Shown piece by piece: positions 7,263-17,600 of a stretch of 64,000 nt of DNA; within the stretch, counting starts at the first letter, position 1; every line of letters starts with the position of its first letter. Source of the stretch: Bacteroidota bacterium (GTDB taxonomy: Bacteria; Bacteroidota; Bacteroidia; Bacteroidales; UBA12077); assembly GCA_020444275.1 (NCBI GenBank), contig JAHLLG010000001.1:771773-835772 (forward strand). The letters run 5' to 3'. Under the pieces are notes generated by a model, which was given only the letters and a program-made list of their open reading frames with translations, made no database searches and had not been told where the DNA came from. A program made the translations under genes and the position numbers.

Positions 7263-9269
7263 ATGACAAGAGAAGAATTTCACAAAACTATTTTGCAGGG
7301 AATTCCTGAGGAGTTGCCTTCTCCGAAAGTATACGATCCGGAAATTAATCACGCTCCAAAGCGAAAAGAGATTTTAACTGTAAAAGAGAAAAAATTAGCA
7401 GTAAAAAATGCACTGCGCTATTTCGACAAGAAACATCACGAAGAATTGGCGAAAGAATTTGCCGAAGAGCTTGAAAAATATGGTCGAATCTATATGTATC
7501 GTTTTCGTCCCGATTATAAAATTCATGCTCGATCTATTGAAGATTTCCCCGGAAAATCGCAGCAGGCAAGAGCCATTATGCTCATGCTAAGTAATAACCT
7601 GGATTATGCTGTGGCACAGCATCCGCATGAATTAATTACCTATGGTGGTAATGGCGCCGTTTTTCAAAATTGGGCACAGTACTTATTGACTATGAAATAT
7701 TTGGCTGAAATGACCGATGAACAAACACTTGTGTTGTACTCAGGCCACCCAATGGGAATATTCCCGTCGCATAAAGATGCGCCAAGAGTTGTAGTTACCA
7801 ATGGTATGATGATTCCAAATTACTCAAAACCTGACGATTGGGAGCGATTTAATGCATTAGGAGTTACGCAATATGGTCAGATGACAGCAGGTTCGTTTAT
7901 GTATATCGGGCCACAAGGTATTGTCCATGGAACTACTATTACTGTTTTAAATGCAAGCAGAAAAATAGCAAAAGAAGGTGAAGGATCTGAAGGTAAAATA
8001 TTCATTACTTCCGGATTAGGTGGTATGAGTGGTGCTCAACCAAAAGCAGGAAATATTGCGGGTGTTGTTAGTATAACTGCCGAAATAAATCCGAAAGCAG
8101 CCTATAAGAGACATGAGCAGGGTTGGGTTGATGAAGTTATAGAAGATGTTGATAAAGTATTGGATACTGCATTGGAATATAGCGAGAAGAAAGAAGCTCA
8201 TTCAATAGCATTTCTGGGAAATATTGTTGATTTATGGGAGAAAGTTGTTGAACGAGATGTATTTATTCATTTAGGATCTGATCAAACTTCATTGCATAAT
8301 CCTTGGGCAGGTGGATATTATCCGGTTGGTTTAAGTTACGAAGAGTCGAATAAGATGATGGCTGAAAATCCTGAAGAATTTAAAAAGTATGTTCAGGAAT
8401 CGTTAAAGAGACAAATTGCTGCCATTAATAAATTATCTGCAAAAGGAATGTACTTCTTCGATTATGGGAATGCATTCTTGTTAGAATCGAGCCGTGCAGG
8501 TGCAGATGTGATGAAAGAAGATGGAAGTTTTAAATATCCTTCGTATGTACAAGATATTATGGGGCCAATGTGTTTTGATTTTGGCTTTGGTCCGTTCCGT
8601 TGGGTTTGTACATCGAGCAAACCGGAAGATCTGGATTTAACAGATAAAATAGCTATGGATGTTTTAGAAGAAATTGCAGCCACAGCTCCACAAGAGATAT
8701 CGCAGCAAATGAAAGATAACATTCGTTGGATAAGTGAAGCCAAGAAAAACAAGCTGGTTGTAGGGTCACAAGCCAGAATATTATATGCCGACTGCGAAGG
8801 AAGAACAAAAATAGCAGCGGCATTTAATAAAGCGGTTAAAGATGGAAAACTATCAGCTCCGGTAGTTTTAGGCCGTGATCATCATGATGTTTCAGGAACA
8901 GATTCGCCGTTCCGTGAAACTTCAAATATTTATGACGGTTCCCAGTTTACGGCCGATATGGCGATTCAAAATGTAATAGGTGATTCATTCCGCGGTGCAA
9001 CCTGGGTATCCATCCACAATGGAGGTGGAGTAGGATGGGGCGAAGTAATTAACGGTGGTTTTGGAATGGTACTGGATGGTAGCGAAGAAGCCGACCGCAG
9101 ATTACGCATGATGCTACACTGGGATGTAAACAATGGAATAGCCCGAAGAAGCTGGGCCAGGAACGATGGCGCACTGTTTGCTATTCAACGAGAGATGGAA
9201 CGAACTCCTGATTTAAAAGTTACGGTTCCGAATATTGCAGACGATAAGTTATTGGATAAATTATTTTAA
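7263..9269 (+). CDS. hutU: Urocanate hydratase
   Basis: This enzyme converts urocanate to imidazolonepropionate with NAD as a tightly bound electrophile, step two of histidine degradation. The sequence carries the family hallmarks QMTAGSFMYIGPQGIVHGTT, GLGGMSGAQPKAGN, LGSDQTSLHNPWAGGYYP and FGFGPFRWVCTSS, with the conserved Cys at residue 449. IHNGGGVGWGEVINGGFGMV is also present. At 668 residues it is longer than the 550-560 residue Pseudomonas and Bacillus enzymes and matches a long form I associate with Bacteroidota. No other hut gene (hutH, hutI, hutG, ftcD) lies in the window. A hairpin terminator follows, so it is transcribed alone. Confidence 0.96.
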   Translation: MTREEFHKTILQGIPEELPSPKVYDPEINHAPKRKEILTVKEKKLAVKNALRYFDKKHHEELAKEFAEELEKYGRIYMYRFRPDYKIHARSIEDFPGKSQQARAIMLMLSNNLDYAVAQHPHELITYGGNGAVFQNWAQYLLTMKYLAEMTDEQTLVLYSGHPMGIFPSHKDAPRVVVTNGMMIPNYSKPDDWERFNALGVTQYGQMTAGSFMYIGPQGIVHGTTITVLNASRKIAKEGEGSEGKIFITSGLGGMSGAQPKAGNIAGVVSITAEINPKAAYKRHEQGWVDEVIEDVDKVLDTALEYSEKKEAHSIAFLGNIVDLWEKVVERDVFIHLGSDQTSLHNPWAGGYYPVGLSYEESNKMMAENPEEFKKYVQESLKRQIAAINKLSAKGMYFFDYGNAFLLESSRAGADVMKEDGSFKYPSYVQDIMGPMCFDFGFGPFRWVCTSSKPEDLDLTDKIAMDVLEEIAATAPQEISQQMKDNIRWISEAKKNKLVVGSQARILYADCEGRTKIAAAFNKAVKDGKLSAPVVLGRDHHDVSGTDSPFRETSNIYDGSQFTADMAIQNVIGDSFRGATWVSIHNGGGVGWGEVINGGFGMVLDGSEEADRRLRMMLHWDVNNGIARRSWARNDGALFAIQREMERTPDLKVTVPNIADDKLLDKLF

Positions 9270-9292
9270 TATAAGTGATAATCTATAATTTG

Positions 9293-9322
9293 AAAACGGG
9301 CTAGAATGCCCGTTTTATTTTT
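9293..9322 (+). terminator. Terminator of hutU
   Basis: The stem AAAACGGGC / GCCCGTTTT has a 6-base loop and is followed by ATTTTTT. It lies between the convergent hutU and mlaD genes and could serve both. Confidence 0.85.
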
Positions 9323-9376
9323 TACAACTTTTGCACAACATACATTCATGTGTATTGAAGAATTTTAACGTTCGTT

Positions 9377-10435
9377 TTACTTTTTGTCTTTCTTAGAAAA
9401 TAACCTAAGTAACCAGTTTCTTTTCACAACACCTGCGGCTTCGTCAACTTCTTTAGCTCCTTTGTTTACGTTTTTGACCGCAACTTCAACACTATCGGCA
9501 AATGCTGTGTCATAAATTAACTTTGATATCAATCCCTGGCCTTCATTTATTTCATTCGTAATTTTTACCAAATTATCTGCTAAAATCTTTGTTTTTTCGG
9601 TGGTGTAATCCAGGTTTTTACCTGTACGGCTTAAACCTGAGGTAAAACTGGTGTCGGCTAATATTTCTCCCAGCATACCTTTTCCTTCATTAATCTGATT
9701 GGTTAATACTGCAAGATTCTCTGTTGATTTTTGGAGATTGTCGCCAGCCATATAAATTTTATTTGCCAACGTAGTATCTGATAAGAGCATCCCAATGGTA
9801 CCTTGTTCTTTCGAAATTTTATCGGTAATGTCGGCAAAATTGTCTGTAAGAACAGCTGTTCTATCGGCTATTTTGCTTAAGTTCTCAGCCAACGATTCAT
9901 CAGCAAATATTTTCCCAAAGGCGCCTTCTCCCTGGTTAATTTTATCAGTGATATCGGCTACATTTTTCGTTATAATAGCTGTATTTTTACTCGATGTATG
10001 CAATTGGCGTAATATTTTATCAATTTGCACTGATTCAATGGTTGCAAGGGTATCTCCATCCTCAATTGCATCAGTTGTAGTGCTCCCGGTATAAATAGTA
10101 ACAACTTTTATTCCCATTAAACCATCGGGAACTATCTCAATTTTTGAGTCTTTGCGGATAAACTGTTTCACATCATCCTGAATTGAAAAATCAATTTTCA
10201 CCAATGAATCATTAACTATTTCAACTTTAGATACTGTTCCGACATTAATTCCCGAGAATCTTACATCATTCCCGATTTTTACTCCACTAATATCGGAAAA
10301 AATACCACTTATGGTGATGTTCTTACTAAACATACTTCCCTGGCTTCCAATGTAGTATATCCCAACAATAAAAATGATAATTCCTATACCTACAAAAAGG
10401 CCAAGTCTGATATTATTACTTCTGGTATTTCTCAT
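9377..10435 (-). CDS. mlaD: MCE-domain lipid-transport protein (MlaD-like)
   Basis: The protein has one N-terminal membrane helix (about 10-30). A single MCE domain follows (about 35-118; GIFSDISGVKIGNDVRFSGINVG) and then a long helical C-terminus. MCE proteins form periplasmic rings or tubes that pass lipids between membranes, driven here by the adjacent MlaE/MlaF-type ABC transporter. The helical tail contains about four repeats of 41-47 residues, each with an IN-x-G-x-G-x-x-x-K-L-x-x-DT-type turn (INQGEGAFGKIFAD, ISKEQGTIGMLLSD, INEGKGMLGEILAD, INEGQGLISKLIYD). I use the ATG at 10435 because the TTG two codons earlier is less likely. The order mlaE-mlaF-mlaD forms one minus-strand operon. 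Confidence 0.9.
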   Translation of the reverse strand: MRNTRSNNIRLGLFVGIGIIIFIVGIYYIGSQGSMFSKNITISGIFSDISGVKIGNDVRFSGINVGTVSKVEIVNDSLVKIDFSIQDDVKQFIRKDSKIEIVPDGLMGIKVVTIYTGSTTTDAIEDGDTLATIESVQIDKILRQLHTSSKNTAIITKNVADITDKINQGEGAFGKIFADESLAENLSKIADRTAVLTDNFADITDKISKEQGTIGMLLSDTTLANKIYMAGDNLQKSTENLAVLTNQINEGKGMLGEILADTSFTSGLSRTGKNLDYTTEKTKILADNLVKITNEINEGQGLISKLIYDTAFADSVEVAVKNVNKGAKEVDEAAGVVKRNWLLRLFSKKDKK

Positions 10436-10446
10436 AATCAATTGTT

Positions 10447-11211
10447 TTATACTGTTTCAAAAAAGGAACGAACCCAACTGTTTTCAGAATTTTTTAATTC
10501 ATCAAACGAACCTTTTGCTTTAAATACACCATCGTGTAAAATCATCAAACGATCCGAGGCTATTTTTGCACAGTTTAAATCATGTGTTATTATAATAGAT
10601 GTAGCTTTATATTTCTGTTGTATTTTAACAATCAAGTTACTAATTTCTCTTGCAGTAAGGGGATCGAGACCTGTGGTTGGTTCATCGTACAAAATAATTT
10701 CCGGTTTTAAAATAAGTGTTCTTGCTAATCCAATTCTTTTTTTCATTCCACCCGAAAGTTCCGAAGGCATTTTGTCAATAGCTTCGAGCAAGCCAACGCT
10801 ATCCAGAACATCTAAAATCAATTCGTTGATGAGCTTGGTATCTTTCATGATTTTATTTCTTCTAAGCGGAAATTCAAGATTTTCACGAACGGTCATCGAA
10901 TCGTATAGTGCATTGCCCTGAAATATAAAACCAACTCTGGTTCGTAGGTCATTTAATTCTTTCTGATTCATTTCAGTTACTTCTCGGCCAAAAACCTTAA
11001 GAACACCCGAATCGGGTTGTATTAACCCAACAATACATTTTATAAGCACTGATTTACCTATACCTGATTTGCCCAGTACTACAATGTTTTCGCTACGTTT
11101 AATTGTGAGATTGATATCTTTTAAAACCTGATTACCATTAAAGGCTTTTTGAAGATTTTTAATTTCAATTAAGGTTTCATTCTGATCAATATGTTCTGAA
11201 ATTTCGCTCAT
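10447..11211 (-). CDS. mlaF: ABC transporter ATPase (MlaF-like)
   Basis: This is a full-length ABC ATPase of 254 residues. It has Walker A GKSGIGKS (47-54), the signature LSGGM (152-156) and Walker B ILYDEP (173-178), followed by TTGLDP and an H-loop in ITHDLNC. It powers phospholipid movement by the MlaE permease and MlaD MCE protein. The gene lies 6 bases after mlaE and about 11 bases before mlaD, so the three are translated as one unit. Confidence 0.93.
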   Translation of the reverse strand: MSEISEHIDQNETLIEIKNLQKAFNGNQVLKDINLTIKRSENIVVLGKSGIGKSVLIKCIVGLIQPDSGVLKVFGREVTEMNQKELNDLRTRVGFIFQGNALYDSMTVRENLEFPLRRNKIMKDTKLINELILDVLDSVGLLEAIDKMPSELSGGMKKRIGLARTLILKPEIILYDEPTTGLDPLTAREISNLIVKIQQKYKATSIIITHDLNCAKIASDRLMILHDGVFKAKGSFDELKNSENSWVRSFFETV

Positions 11212-11217
11212 CGTTAT

Positions 11218-12003
11218 CTATCTCATGAAAACATTAAATAAATCTGCAAGCTGAACAGCAATTAAATCCATTATAAAAATAACCAGGGATGAAATTACAA
11301 CGGCAGAATTTGCAGCCTTACCAACGCCTTCGGTCCCTTTTTCCGAGTAATAACCTTTATAACAACCTATAATTCCGATGGCAAATCCAAAGAAGAATGT
11401 TTTAATGGTGGCCGGAATAAGGTCATAAAAATGCAAAGGATCGAATGCAAGATTCATAAATAGTGGCAATGAAATAAAATCGTGCAAATTTACTGCCAGG
11501 TATGATCCGTAGAATGACACGGCATCGGCATAAAAAACCAGGATCGGAATCATAAACGTGGTTGATAAGACACGGGTTACAACCAGATAATTCATTGGAT
11601 TTGTACCGGAAACCTCCATGGCATCAATTTGTTCGGTTACTCTCATTGATCCTAATTCTGCTCCGATTCCTGAACCAACTTTACCTGCACAAATTAAGGC
11701 TGTAATAACCGGACCAATTTCCCGAACAATAGAAACAGAAACCATTCCCGGAAGCCACGACTCTGCACCAAACTCTTCCAAAACAGGTTTTGATTGCAAT
11801 GTAAGTACCAGGCCCATGATAAATGCAGTAATTCCAATTAAAGGCAGTGTGTTTAATCCTATGCTATAGGCTTGTTTTAAAAACTCCTTGTGCTCATATG
11901 GCGGACGAAAAAGTTCGCGGAAAAACTGAACGGTAAATCGGCTTAAGCCGCCCAGTTCGGTTAAAAAGGTTTGAATACTATTGTTTTCTGAATAGCTTGA
12001 CAC
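11218..12003 (-). CDS. mlaE: Lipid-transport ABC permease (MlaE-like)
   Basis: This 261-residue MlaE/YrbE family permease has five to six hydrophobic segments. It contains the family block RVTEQIDAMEVSGTNPMNYLVVTRV (around residues 122-146) and the conserved VREIGPVITALICAGKVGSGIGAELG just before it. It forms the inner-membrane channel for the Mla-type lipid transporter with the next two genes. The start is a GTG at 12003. An in-frame stop lies two codons upstream, so no longer version exists. MlaB, MlaC and MlaA are not in the window, as is usual in Bacteroidota. Confidence 0.92.
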   Translation of the reverse strand: MSSYSENNSIQTFLTELGGLSRFTVQFFRELFRPPYEHKEFLKQAYSIGLNTLPLIGITAFIMGLVLTLQSKPVLEEFGAESWLPGMVSVSIVREIGPVITALICAGKVGSGIGAELGSMRVTEQIDAMEVSGTNPMNYLVVTRVLSTTFMIPILVFYADAVSFYGSYLAVNLHDFISLPLFMNLAFDPLHFYDLIPATIKTFFFGFAIGIIGCYKGYYSEKGTEGVGKAANSAVVISSLVIFIMDLIAVQLADLFNVFMR

Positions 12004-12128
12004 AGTTTATCAGATTTTTTGATCTATTTTTACAATAGATAATTTCGTAAATAAAAAGGTAATTTACAAAATATTGAAGGATTACAAGTTATTAAAACTT
12101 AAAATTTAAAGTTAAATTTAAGAATCAT

Positions 12129-12461
12129 TTAATCAAAGAAAATAGAGTAGGGGCGTTTTAATTCATTTCCAAGTTCATCAATTCCTATATTTCTGCTTCT
12201 TCTTAAAAATTCTTTTCCATCAAAAAATACCAGAATTGTAGGTACGGTAAATATTGAGTTTTGTCCGGCAATTTCAGGATAAAGCACGGTATCACAATAA
12301 AACATTTCTATTTTTGCGAACTCTGATTGCAACAAGTCATGAATTTTAGGTTTTAGAACCTTACATACATTACACTTTTCATGCGAGAAATAGAATAATA
12401 CTCCCGGCAGTTCAGAACGTGTTCTGTTAAACTTCTCTAAAGATTCAATAGTTTTGATCAT
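12129..12461 (-). CDS. Thioredoxin-like protein
   Basis: This 110-residue protein has a thioredoxin fold with active site CNVC (in HEKCNVCKVLKP, about residues 29-37) and the cis-proline segment TVPTILVF. It has no signal peptide, so it should act in the cytoplasm, reducing disulfides or acting in thiol transfer. CNVC differs from the classical CGPC, so its partner and redox potential probably differ from housekeeping thioredoxin. Its ATG directly abuts the stop of the upstream CoA-binding gene, so the two are cotranscribed. Confidence 0.82.
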   Translation of the reverse strand: MIKTIESLEKFNRTRSELPGVLFYFSHEKCNVCKVLKPKIHDLLQSEFAKIEMFYCDTVLYPEIAGQNSIFTVPTILVFFDGKEFLRRSRNIGIDELGNELKRPYSIFFD

Positions 12462-12821
12462 TTAGTATTTATTAGAATTTAGCATGATAAGTGTACATGC
12501 AATACTTACTTCGATATTGTTTTTCATGGCCAGTTCGATGAGCTCTTGATTTTCTGACCCCGGATTAAAAATAATTCTTTTGGGAGAAAGACCGATAATA
12601 TAATCGTAATACTCTTTTTGATTATTAGGATTGAGATATAATGTAACTGTATGAATATCTTTTAATTTAGGTTTCCCAATAATAATTTTCTGCCACATGA
12701 TATCACCTTCTTTGTTACCGATTGGTATAACTTCATGACCATGACGAACAAGACTTTTAACTGCTTTGTGTGAAAATCGTATTGGATTTGGACTGGCTCC
12801 TAAAACAAGCGTTTTTTTCAT
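12462..12821 (-). CDS. CoA-binding (Rossmann) domain protein
   Basis: This is a small Rossmann protein of about 119 residues. It has the glycine-rich loop LVLGASPNPIRFSHKAV and the segment EVIPIGNKEG, typical of the CoA_binding_2 (YccU-like) family. I start it at the ATG at 12821 (MKKTLVLGAS) because the 10 extra upstream residues have no counterpart in the family. It may bind CoA or another nucleotide cofactor, and its role is not established. It lies in a two-gene operon with the thioredoxin-like gene. Confidence 0.8.
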   Translation of the reverse strand: MKKTLVLGASPNPIRFSHKAVKSLVRHGHEVIPIGNKEGDIMWQKIIIGKPKLKDIHTVTLYLNPNNQKEYYDYIIGLSPKRIIFNPGSENQELIELAMKNNIEVSIACTLIMLNSNKY

Positions 12822-12941
12822 ACCAAAAATTTTAATGAATTGAAAATTCAAGAAATTGATTTATTGAAAGTTATGTATTAATTACACTAAATCAATTTAT
12901 GCTGAAAGATAGCAATTTTTTAGTAAGAATAAAAGAGCTAA

Positions 12942-13424
12942 TCAAACAAGTTTTTGAATTAAAACCACCGCATGTGCTGCAATTCCTTGTTCTTTTCCAA
13001 TAAATCCTAACTTTTCTGTTGTTGTGGCTTTTACAGAGATATTTTCTTTATCTGTTTTTAAAATTTCTGATAAAACGGTAATCATTTCAGGGATATAATC
13101 TTTTATTTTTGGTTTTTCCAGACAGACTGTAGAGTCAATATTTACAATTGAATAGCTCCTTTGCGAAATGATATCCAATGTTTTTCCCAGGAGAATTTTA
13201 CTGTCGATGTTTTTATATTCAGGATTAGTATCCGGAAAATGATATCCAATATCGTTCATGGCTGCTGCCCCAAGTATTGCATCGCAAATAGCATGAATAA
13301 GCACATCGCCATCGGAATGTGCTACGCAGCCTTTTTCGTGAGGTATTACTATACCACCAACGTGCAATTTTTTGCCTTCGGCCAGCTGATGTACATCATA
13401 ACCGTATCCAATCCTGAAATTCAT
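12942..13424 (-). CDS. ispF: 2-C-methyl-D-erythritol 2,4-cyclodiphosphate synthase
   Basis: IspF cyclises CDP-methylerythritol 2-phosphate in the non-mevalonate isoprenoid pathway. The 160-residue length and the motifs fit: GYGYDVH with metal ligands Asp10 and His12, HSDGD at 36-40 with His44, and DIGYHFPDT. A C-terminal TTTEKLGFIGKEQGIAAHAVV completes the trimer active site. The gene starts 2 bases after the porV stop, so it is cotranscribed with porU-porV despite the unrelated function. Confidence 0.97.
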   Translation of the reverse strand: MNFRIGYGYDVHQLAEGKKLHVGGIVIPHEKGCVAHSDGDVLIHAICDAILGAAAMNDIGYHFPDTNPEYKNIDSKILLGKTLDIISQRSYSIVNIDSTVCLEKPKIKDYIPEMITVLSEILKTDKENISVKATTTEKLGFIGKEQGIAAHAVVLIQKLV

Positions 13425-13426
13425 TT

Positions 13427-14602
13427 TTAACCTTCTTTATTCTGTGCCCTAAATGCCTGAAAGTCTAATCCCAGCGTAAACCTCATGGTATTTGCCAACG
13501 GATTATTTTGTTTTACCGGTACAAGGTATGAAAAATCGATGGTAAATACATTTAGTCGTAATCCGGCACCTAAGGTGAAATATTTACGATTACCTTTGGT
13601 TTCATGTTCGTGAAAATATCCTGCCCGCACGGCAAACTGATTGGCATACCAATATTCAGCACCTACAGAATATTTAATCTCGTTAAGTTCTTCTTCCCAT
13701 CCGCCCGGAGCATCTGAAAAGGATTGAATCATTCCTTCTGGAACCGAAACATCACTTGATTCTCCAAAGAAGGTAGAATCATTTACCTGATAGCTTGGTG
13801 TTGGAATTAATAACTTATTTAAATCAAGTGCTAGGGTTAATGAATTGTAATCATCTATGTTATATTTAAAAGCTGTTCCAATTTTTAAGTTGGTAGGGAT
13901 AAAGTCTTTTTGAATTTCAGTGTAAGAAATTTTTGAACCAATATTAGAAATATTCAATCCTAAAGAAAATTCATGTTTCTGATCATTTAGTTTAACTTCA
14001 TCGTTTAAATAATATAGCGAGACATCAGCTGCCACTGCATTACCAGCATTTGTTTCTGTGCTTTCTACAACAGCACCACCTGTAATATCAGACCGTATAT
14101 AACGAAATGCAATACCTCCTGAAATTCGCTCGGAAAAGGCTCTTGCATAAGCTACATCAATTGACATCTCGTATGGAAGATGCTGACCATTATACTCACC
14201 TTCGTTATTTGTAAATTGAATTTCACCTAAATCGAAATAAACTAATGAAGCAGCAACAGTCTGTTTTTTGTCAATTCGTTTATAGAACGATAAATTATAT
14301 AAGTTGATATCATCAACCAGATTTCGTAACCAGGGTGTTAATGAAACCGCAATACCCATATCGCTTTCAATAAAACCATATTTTGCAGGATTCCATTTCA
14401 TCGAATTGTAATCGGGAGAAGTAGCTGCTCCTACATCACCCATTGCTCCGGCTCTTGAATCGGGGGCTATTGTTAAAAACGAAGCCGAATATTCCAATGG
14501 ATTATTTGAACCCACAAGTTCGGATCGTGTGATGTCATCTTGACCTAAAACATTTAGGCTTAAGTAAATAAGTACTCCCAGCGCGCAAATCTTTTTCATC
14601 AT
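13427..14602 (-). CDS. porV: Type IX secretion outer-membrane shuttle protein PorV
   Basis: PorV is a FadL-like outer-membrane beta barrel. It collects cargo from the SprA translocon and delivers it to the PorU sortase. The 391-residue protein starts with a signal peptide (about 20 residues, ending VLGQ). It continues with the family opening FLTIAPDSRAGAMGDVGAAT and WNPAKYGF, then alternating strands to an aromatic C-terminus. It sits directly downstream of porU and upstream of ispF on the minus strand. The porV-porU-gldJ-murF neighbourhood matches the order I know from Flavobacterium johnsoniae. Confidence 0.95.
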   Translation of the reverse strand: MMKKICALGVLIYLSLNVLGQDDITRSELVGSNNPLEYSASFLTIAPDSRAGAMGDVGAATSPDYNSMKWNPAKYGFIESDMGIAVSLTPWLRNLVDDINLYNLSFYKRIDKKQTVAASLVYFDLGEIQFTNNEGEYNGQHLPYEMSIDVAYARAFSERISGGIAFRYIRSDITGGAVVESTETNAGNAVAADVSLYYLNDEVKLNDQKHEFSLGLNISNIGSKISYTEIQKDFIPTNLKIGTAFKYNIDDYNSLTLALDLNKLLIPTPSYQVNDSTFFGESSDVSVPEGMIQSFSDAPGGWEEELNEIKYSVGAEYWYANQFAVRAGYFHEHETKGNRKYFTLGAGLRLNVFTIDFSYLVPVKQNNPLANTMRFTLGLDFQAFRAQNKEG

Positions 14603-14661
14603 AGTATATAGTTAATAATAAGAGTTGCAAATATAGAATTATTTGCCAATTAATAATAAGT

Positions 14662-17600
14662 TTATTTTAGTATTACAAGTTTTTCAATTTCCGTAACTGT
14701 TTCACCTTCAGTTGTTCTAACTTTGATTTGATAAATATAAACACCTCTGCCAATTTTATCACCAAAATCATCAAGGCCATCCCAATTTATAGGTTCAGAA
14801 CGAAAAGCATTCGAATTTATTATGGTGTTAATTGTTTTTACCAATTTTCCGGATACGGTAAATATTTGTATTAAAACTTCAAGGTCTTCGTTTGGCCTGT
14901 TATGATCGAAATAAAATGCCGTTTGCTCGGTAAACGGATTTGGGTAGTTTAATAAATTCTTAATGGCTAGATTTTCTGATTCGGCAACGACAAAATCCAA
15001 ATCTTCTTCCGACGAATTGTTATATACATCCCATACTTTAATTTTTAGGTTGTGATCACCTTCTTCAAGTTCCGAGAAGAGGTATTCAATCTTCCCACTT
15101 TGATAATTATCAATATCCGACTCATAATAATCATTAAGAATAATCAGGTTATTTGTGTTATTATCAAGTGTTGCCGTAATATCGTGTCCGATTCCGTTGC
15201 CAACAGTGTTTATTCCGCTGCTATCTGTAAGTATAGCATATAACCTTGGATTCTCATCGGTTACACCTCCGCTAACGAAGTTTTCGTCGTTCATATATAA
15301 TTTCACCGAAGGACCTACCTCATCACTTGCTGCATTATTATTTGAGCCTCCAATTATAAAGTCATTGAAATATCCTTTCGCGTCGGTTTCGGAACTTAAA
15401 GAATAATAGGTTATTTTTCCATTATCGAAATTATACGAAATGTCTTTCGGAACTACAAAACTGAACTGGAATTTTCCATTGATTACACTTGCTTTTCCTT
15501 TATACAAAATATTGTTCTGAACCGTAAAATCCATTGTTGAGCCTCCGTCATTAGCCAGTGTGGTTATAGTCCTTTTTTTATCTAAAACTAACGGGTAAAC
15601 AATTCCATTATATGAGGAGGCTAAACTTCCCTGAGTATTTTCAATGTGGCCATGAAATGTAACTTTCGATAGCGCCTTTAATGTGTCGGTATAATTAGAA
15701 ATACTATTATGATTAATCGAGTCTGTTAGAACATTATATCTTGCTATCGGTATTTTCAGTGCCGGATCACCTAGTAGGGTAAAATTTCTTTTGTTGTTAT
15801 CTGTACCCGCATTATTCTTTGCTAAACGTATAATGTCTCCTAAAGTTCGCGTATTACCTTCCTTATCGTACGAAAAAACATGGTCGTAAAATTTATTATT
15901 TAAAATGTAATTTTGACCAGCATATACCAGACGGGTTGTTGAGAAAAGAGCAATTCCACCACCTTTGGGATTTAGTAGAACCAATTCGCCGGCTGAAATA
16001 TACTTATGATTATCAAAGCGACTGAACTCACAGGTGGCAGTCATAAAAATGGTTAACTTGTCAAAGTTTACCCAGGAGTTTATATTGTCAATAGATACAA
16101 TGCGCTCATGGGCCAACCCATTTTCTCCTCCATGTCCTGTGTAATTAAATATAAGAATTCCATTATTGATTTCGTCGTTTATTAATCGGTTAACTTCAGG
16201 GTAGCTTTCGTAAACTGCTGATGATTGCTGAGGATAAGCATCAAGATAAATCTTGTTAATAAAGTAGTATGGATAGGTTGTATCCACTTTAGTAGCTAAA
16301 CGGTCTGCATCACGCATGTGAATATTTAAATCCTCATCATCGCCAATAAAACAAAGTGAATTCATCCAATTCCCTCTATTTTCAGGGTTAAGAAACGATT
16401 TAATTTTATTTACTATGTTATCGGCTTCTTCTGTCGATTGAACCGGTAGTCTTCCAATGCCAATATCAACTAAACCGGAGTTTGAACTCTCCACATTATC
16501 AGTGGCGTCTAATAAACCAAAAAAATCATCGGTTACAAATGATTCTGTTGGCATCAAAGAATTTTCAGACTGATAGGTTGGGATATAATTAATATTACTT
16601 GCAGTAATTGATTTGTGATCGAAAGAGCCATCACCAATTAATAAAAGATATTTCAGGGTATCGGTGCTGGTAGGGCGATCATAAATCATTCGTACAAAAT
16701 TTCTTATGGCAGACACATCGGGTGTTCCCGATGAAAATTCATTATAAATTTGCTGTGGAGTAACAATCACGGATGAAAGATCATCCTGTTGCGTGTGTAT
16801 TTCAGCTATTTCATTAGCTTGGGTTAGAAAATCGGGATGACTAACAATAATCATATCCCGATGATTGATACCGTGTAAATTTTGATTACTAACAGTACCT
16901 GCAAGCTCAGGAATTAAGAATTTATCAGGATTGAATACGATAAATTCATTTAATCCTGGTTGCACTTCTACTTTTAAACTACCAGCTGACAAGTTTAAAC
17001 GAATCGGAATTGCTGGATTTGTAACATTCCAAACCTGTGTTTCATCATTGGTGTTAGAGATTGTGAAGCTTATAATTTTTGAATTTTCCTCCGTGTTGTA
17101 ATATCTGAATATCAGATTATCATTTGCAGACAATTGTCTTTCTGCATTTAAAGTGATGTAATCGAGCCATCCTTCAGACGATGGAGTTGGTTTAGTGTAA
17201 TTTATTGTTAAAGTAAAATTATCGTTTGCACTTGAAAAAGAGCTCATTGTTTCTGATCGCCTCGCAAAAGTAGAAGTATATGAACTCATATTAACTGAAC
17301 CCACTGTTATACTGGAAATGGTTTGAGAATCTTTGGAAATACTGAATGTTGAGCTTGCCGATGATCTGGCAGCTACAGCAGTTTTTAACCTGATATCAGT
17401 ACTTTTTACCAAACTGGGGAATTCAAAATCGAAATCGTAGCTTGTGGTAATATCAAAGTGTTCACCGAACCATAACTGTCCTGATTCTATTAAATTTTCT
17501 TTTTCAATCTCATGGTGTGCAACATCAGTAAATGTAGAATAAGTTTCTACTGCACTGCCAGTTGGGTTGGAAACTGAGCTAATGGTATTCATGGTTCCAA

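Noticed and set aside
10442-10921. 159-codon plus-strand ORF opposite mlaF
   Set aside because: It lies fully antisense to a complete ABC ATPase with all motifs. Its translation is low-complexity, with no start context or family match.
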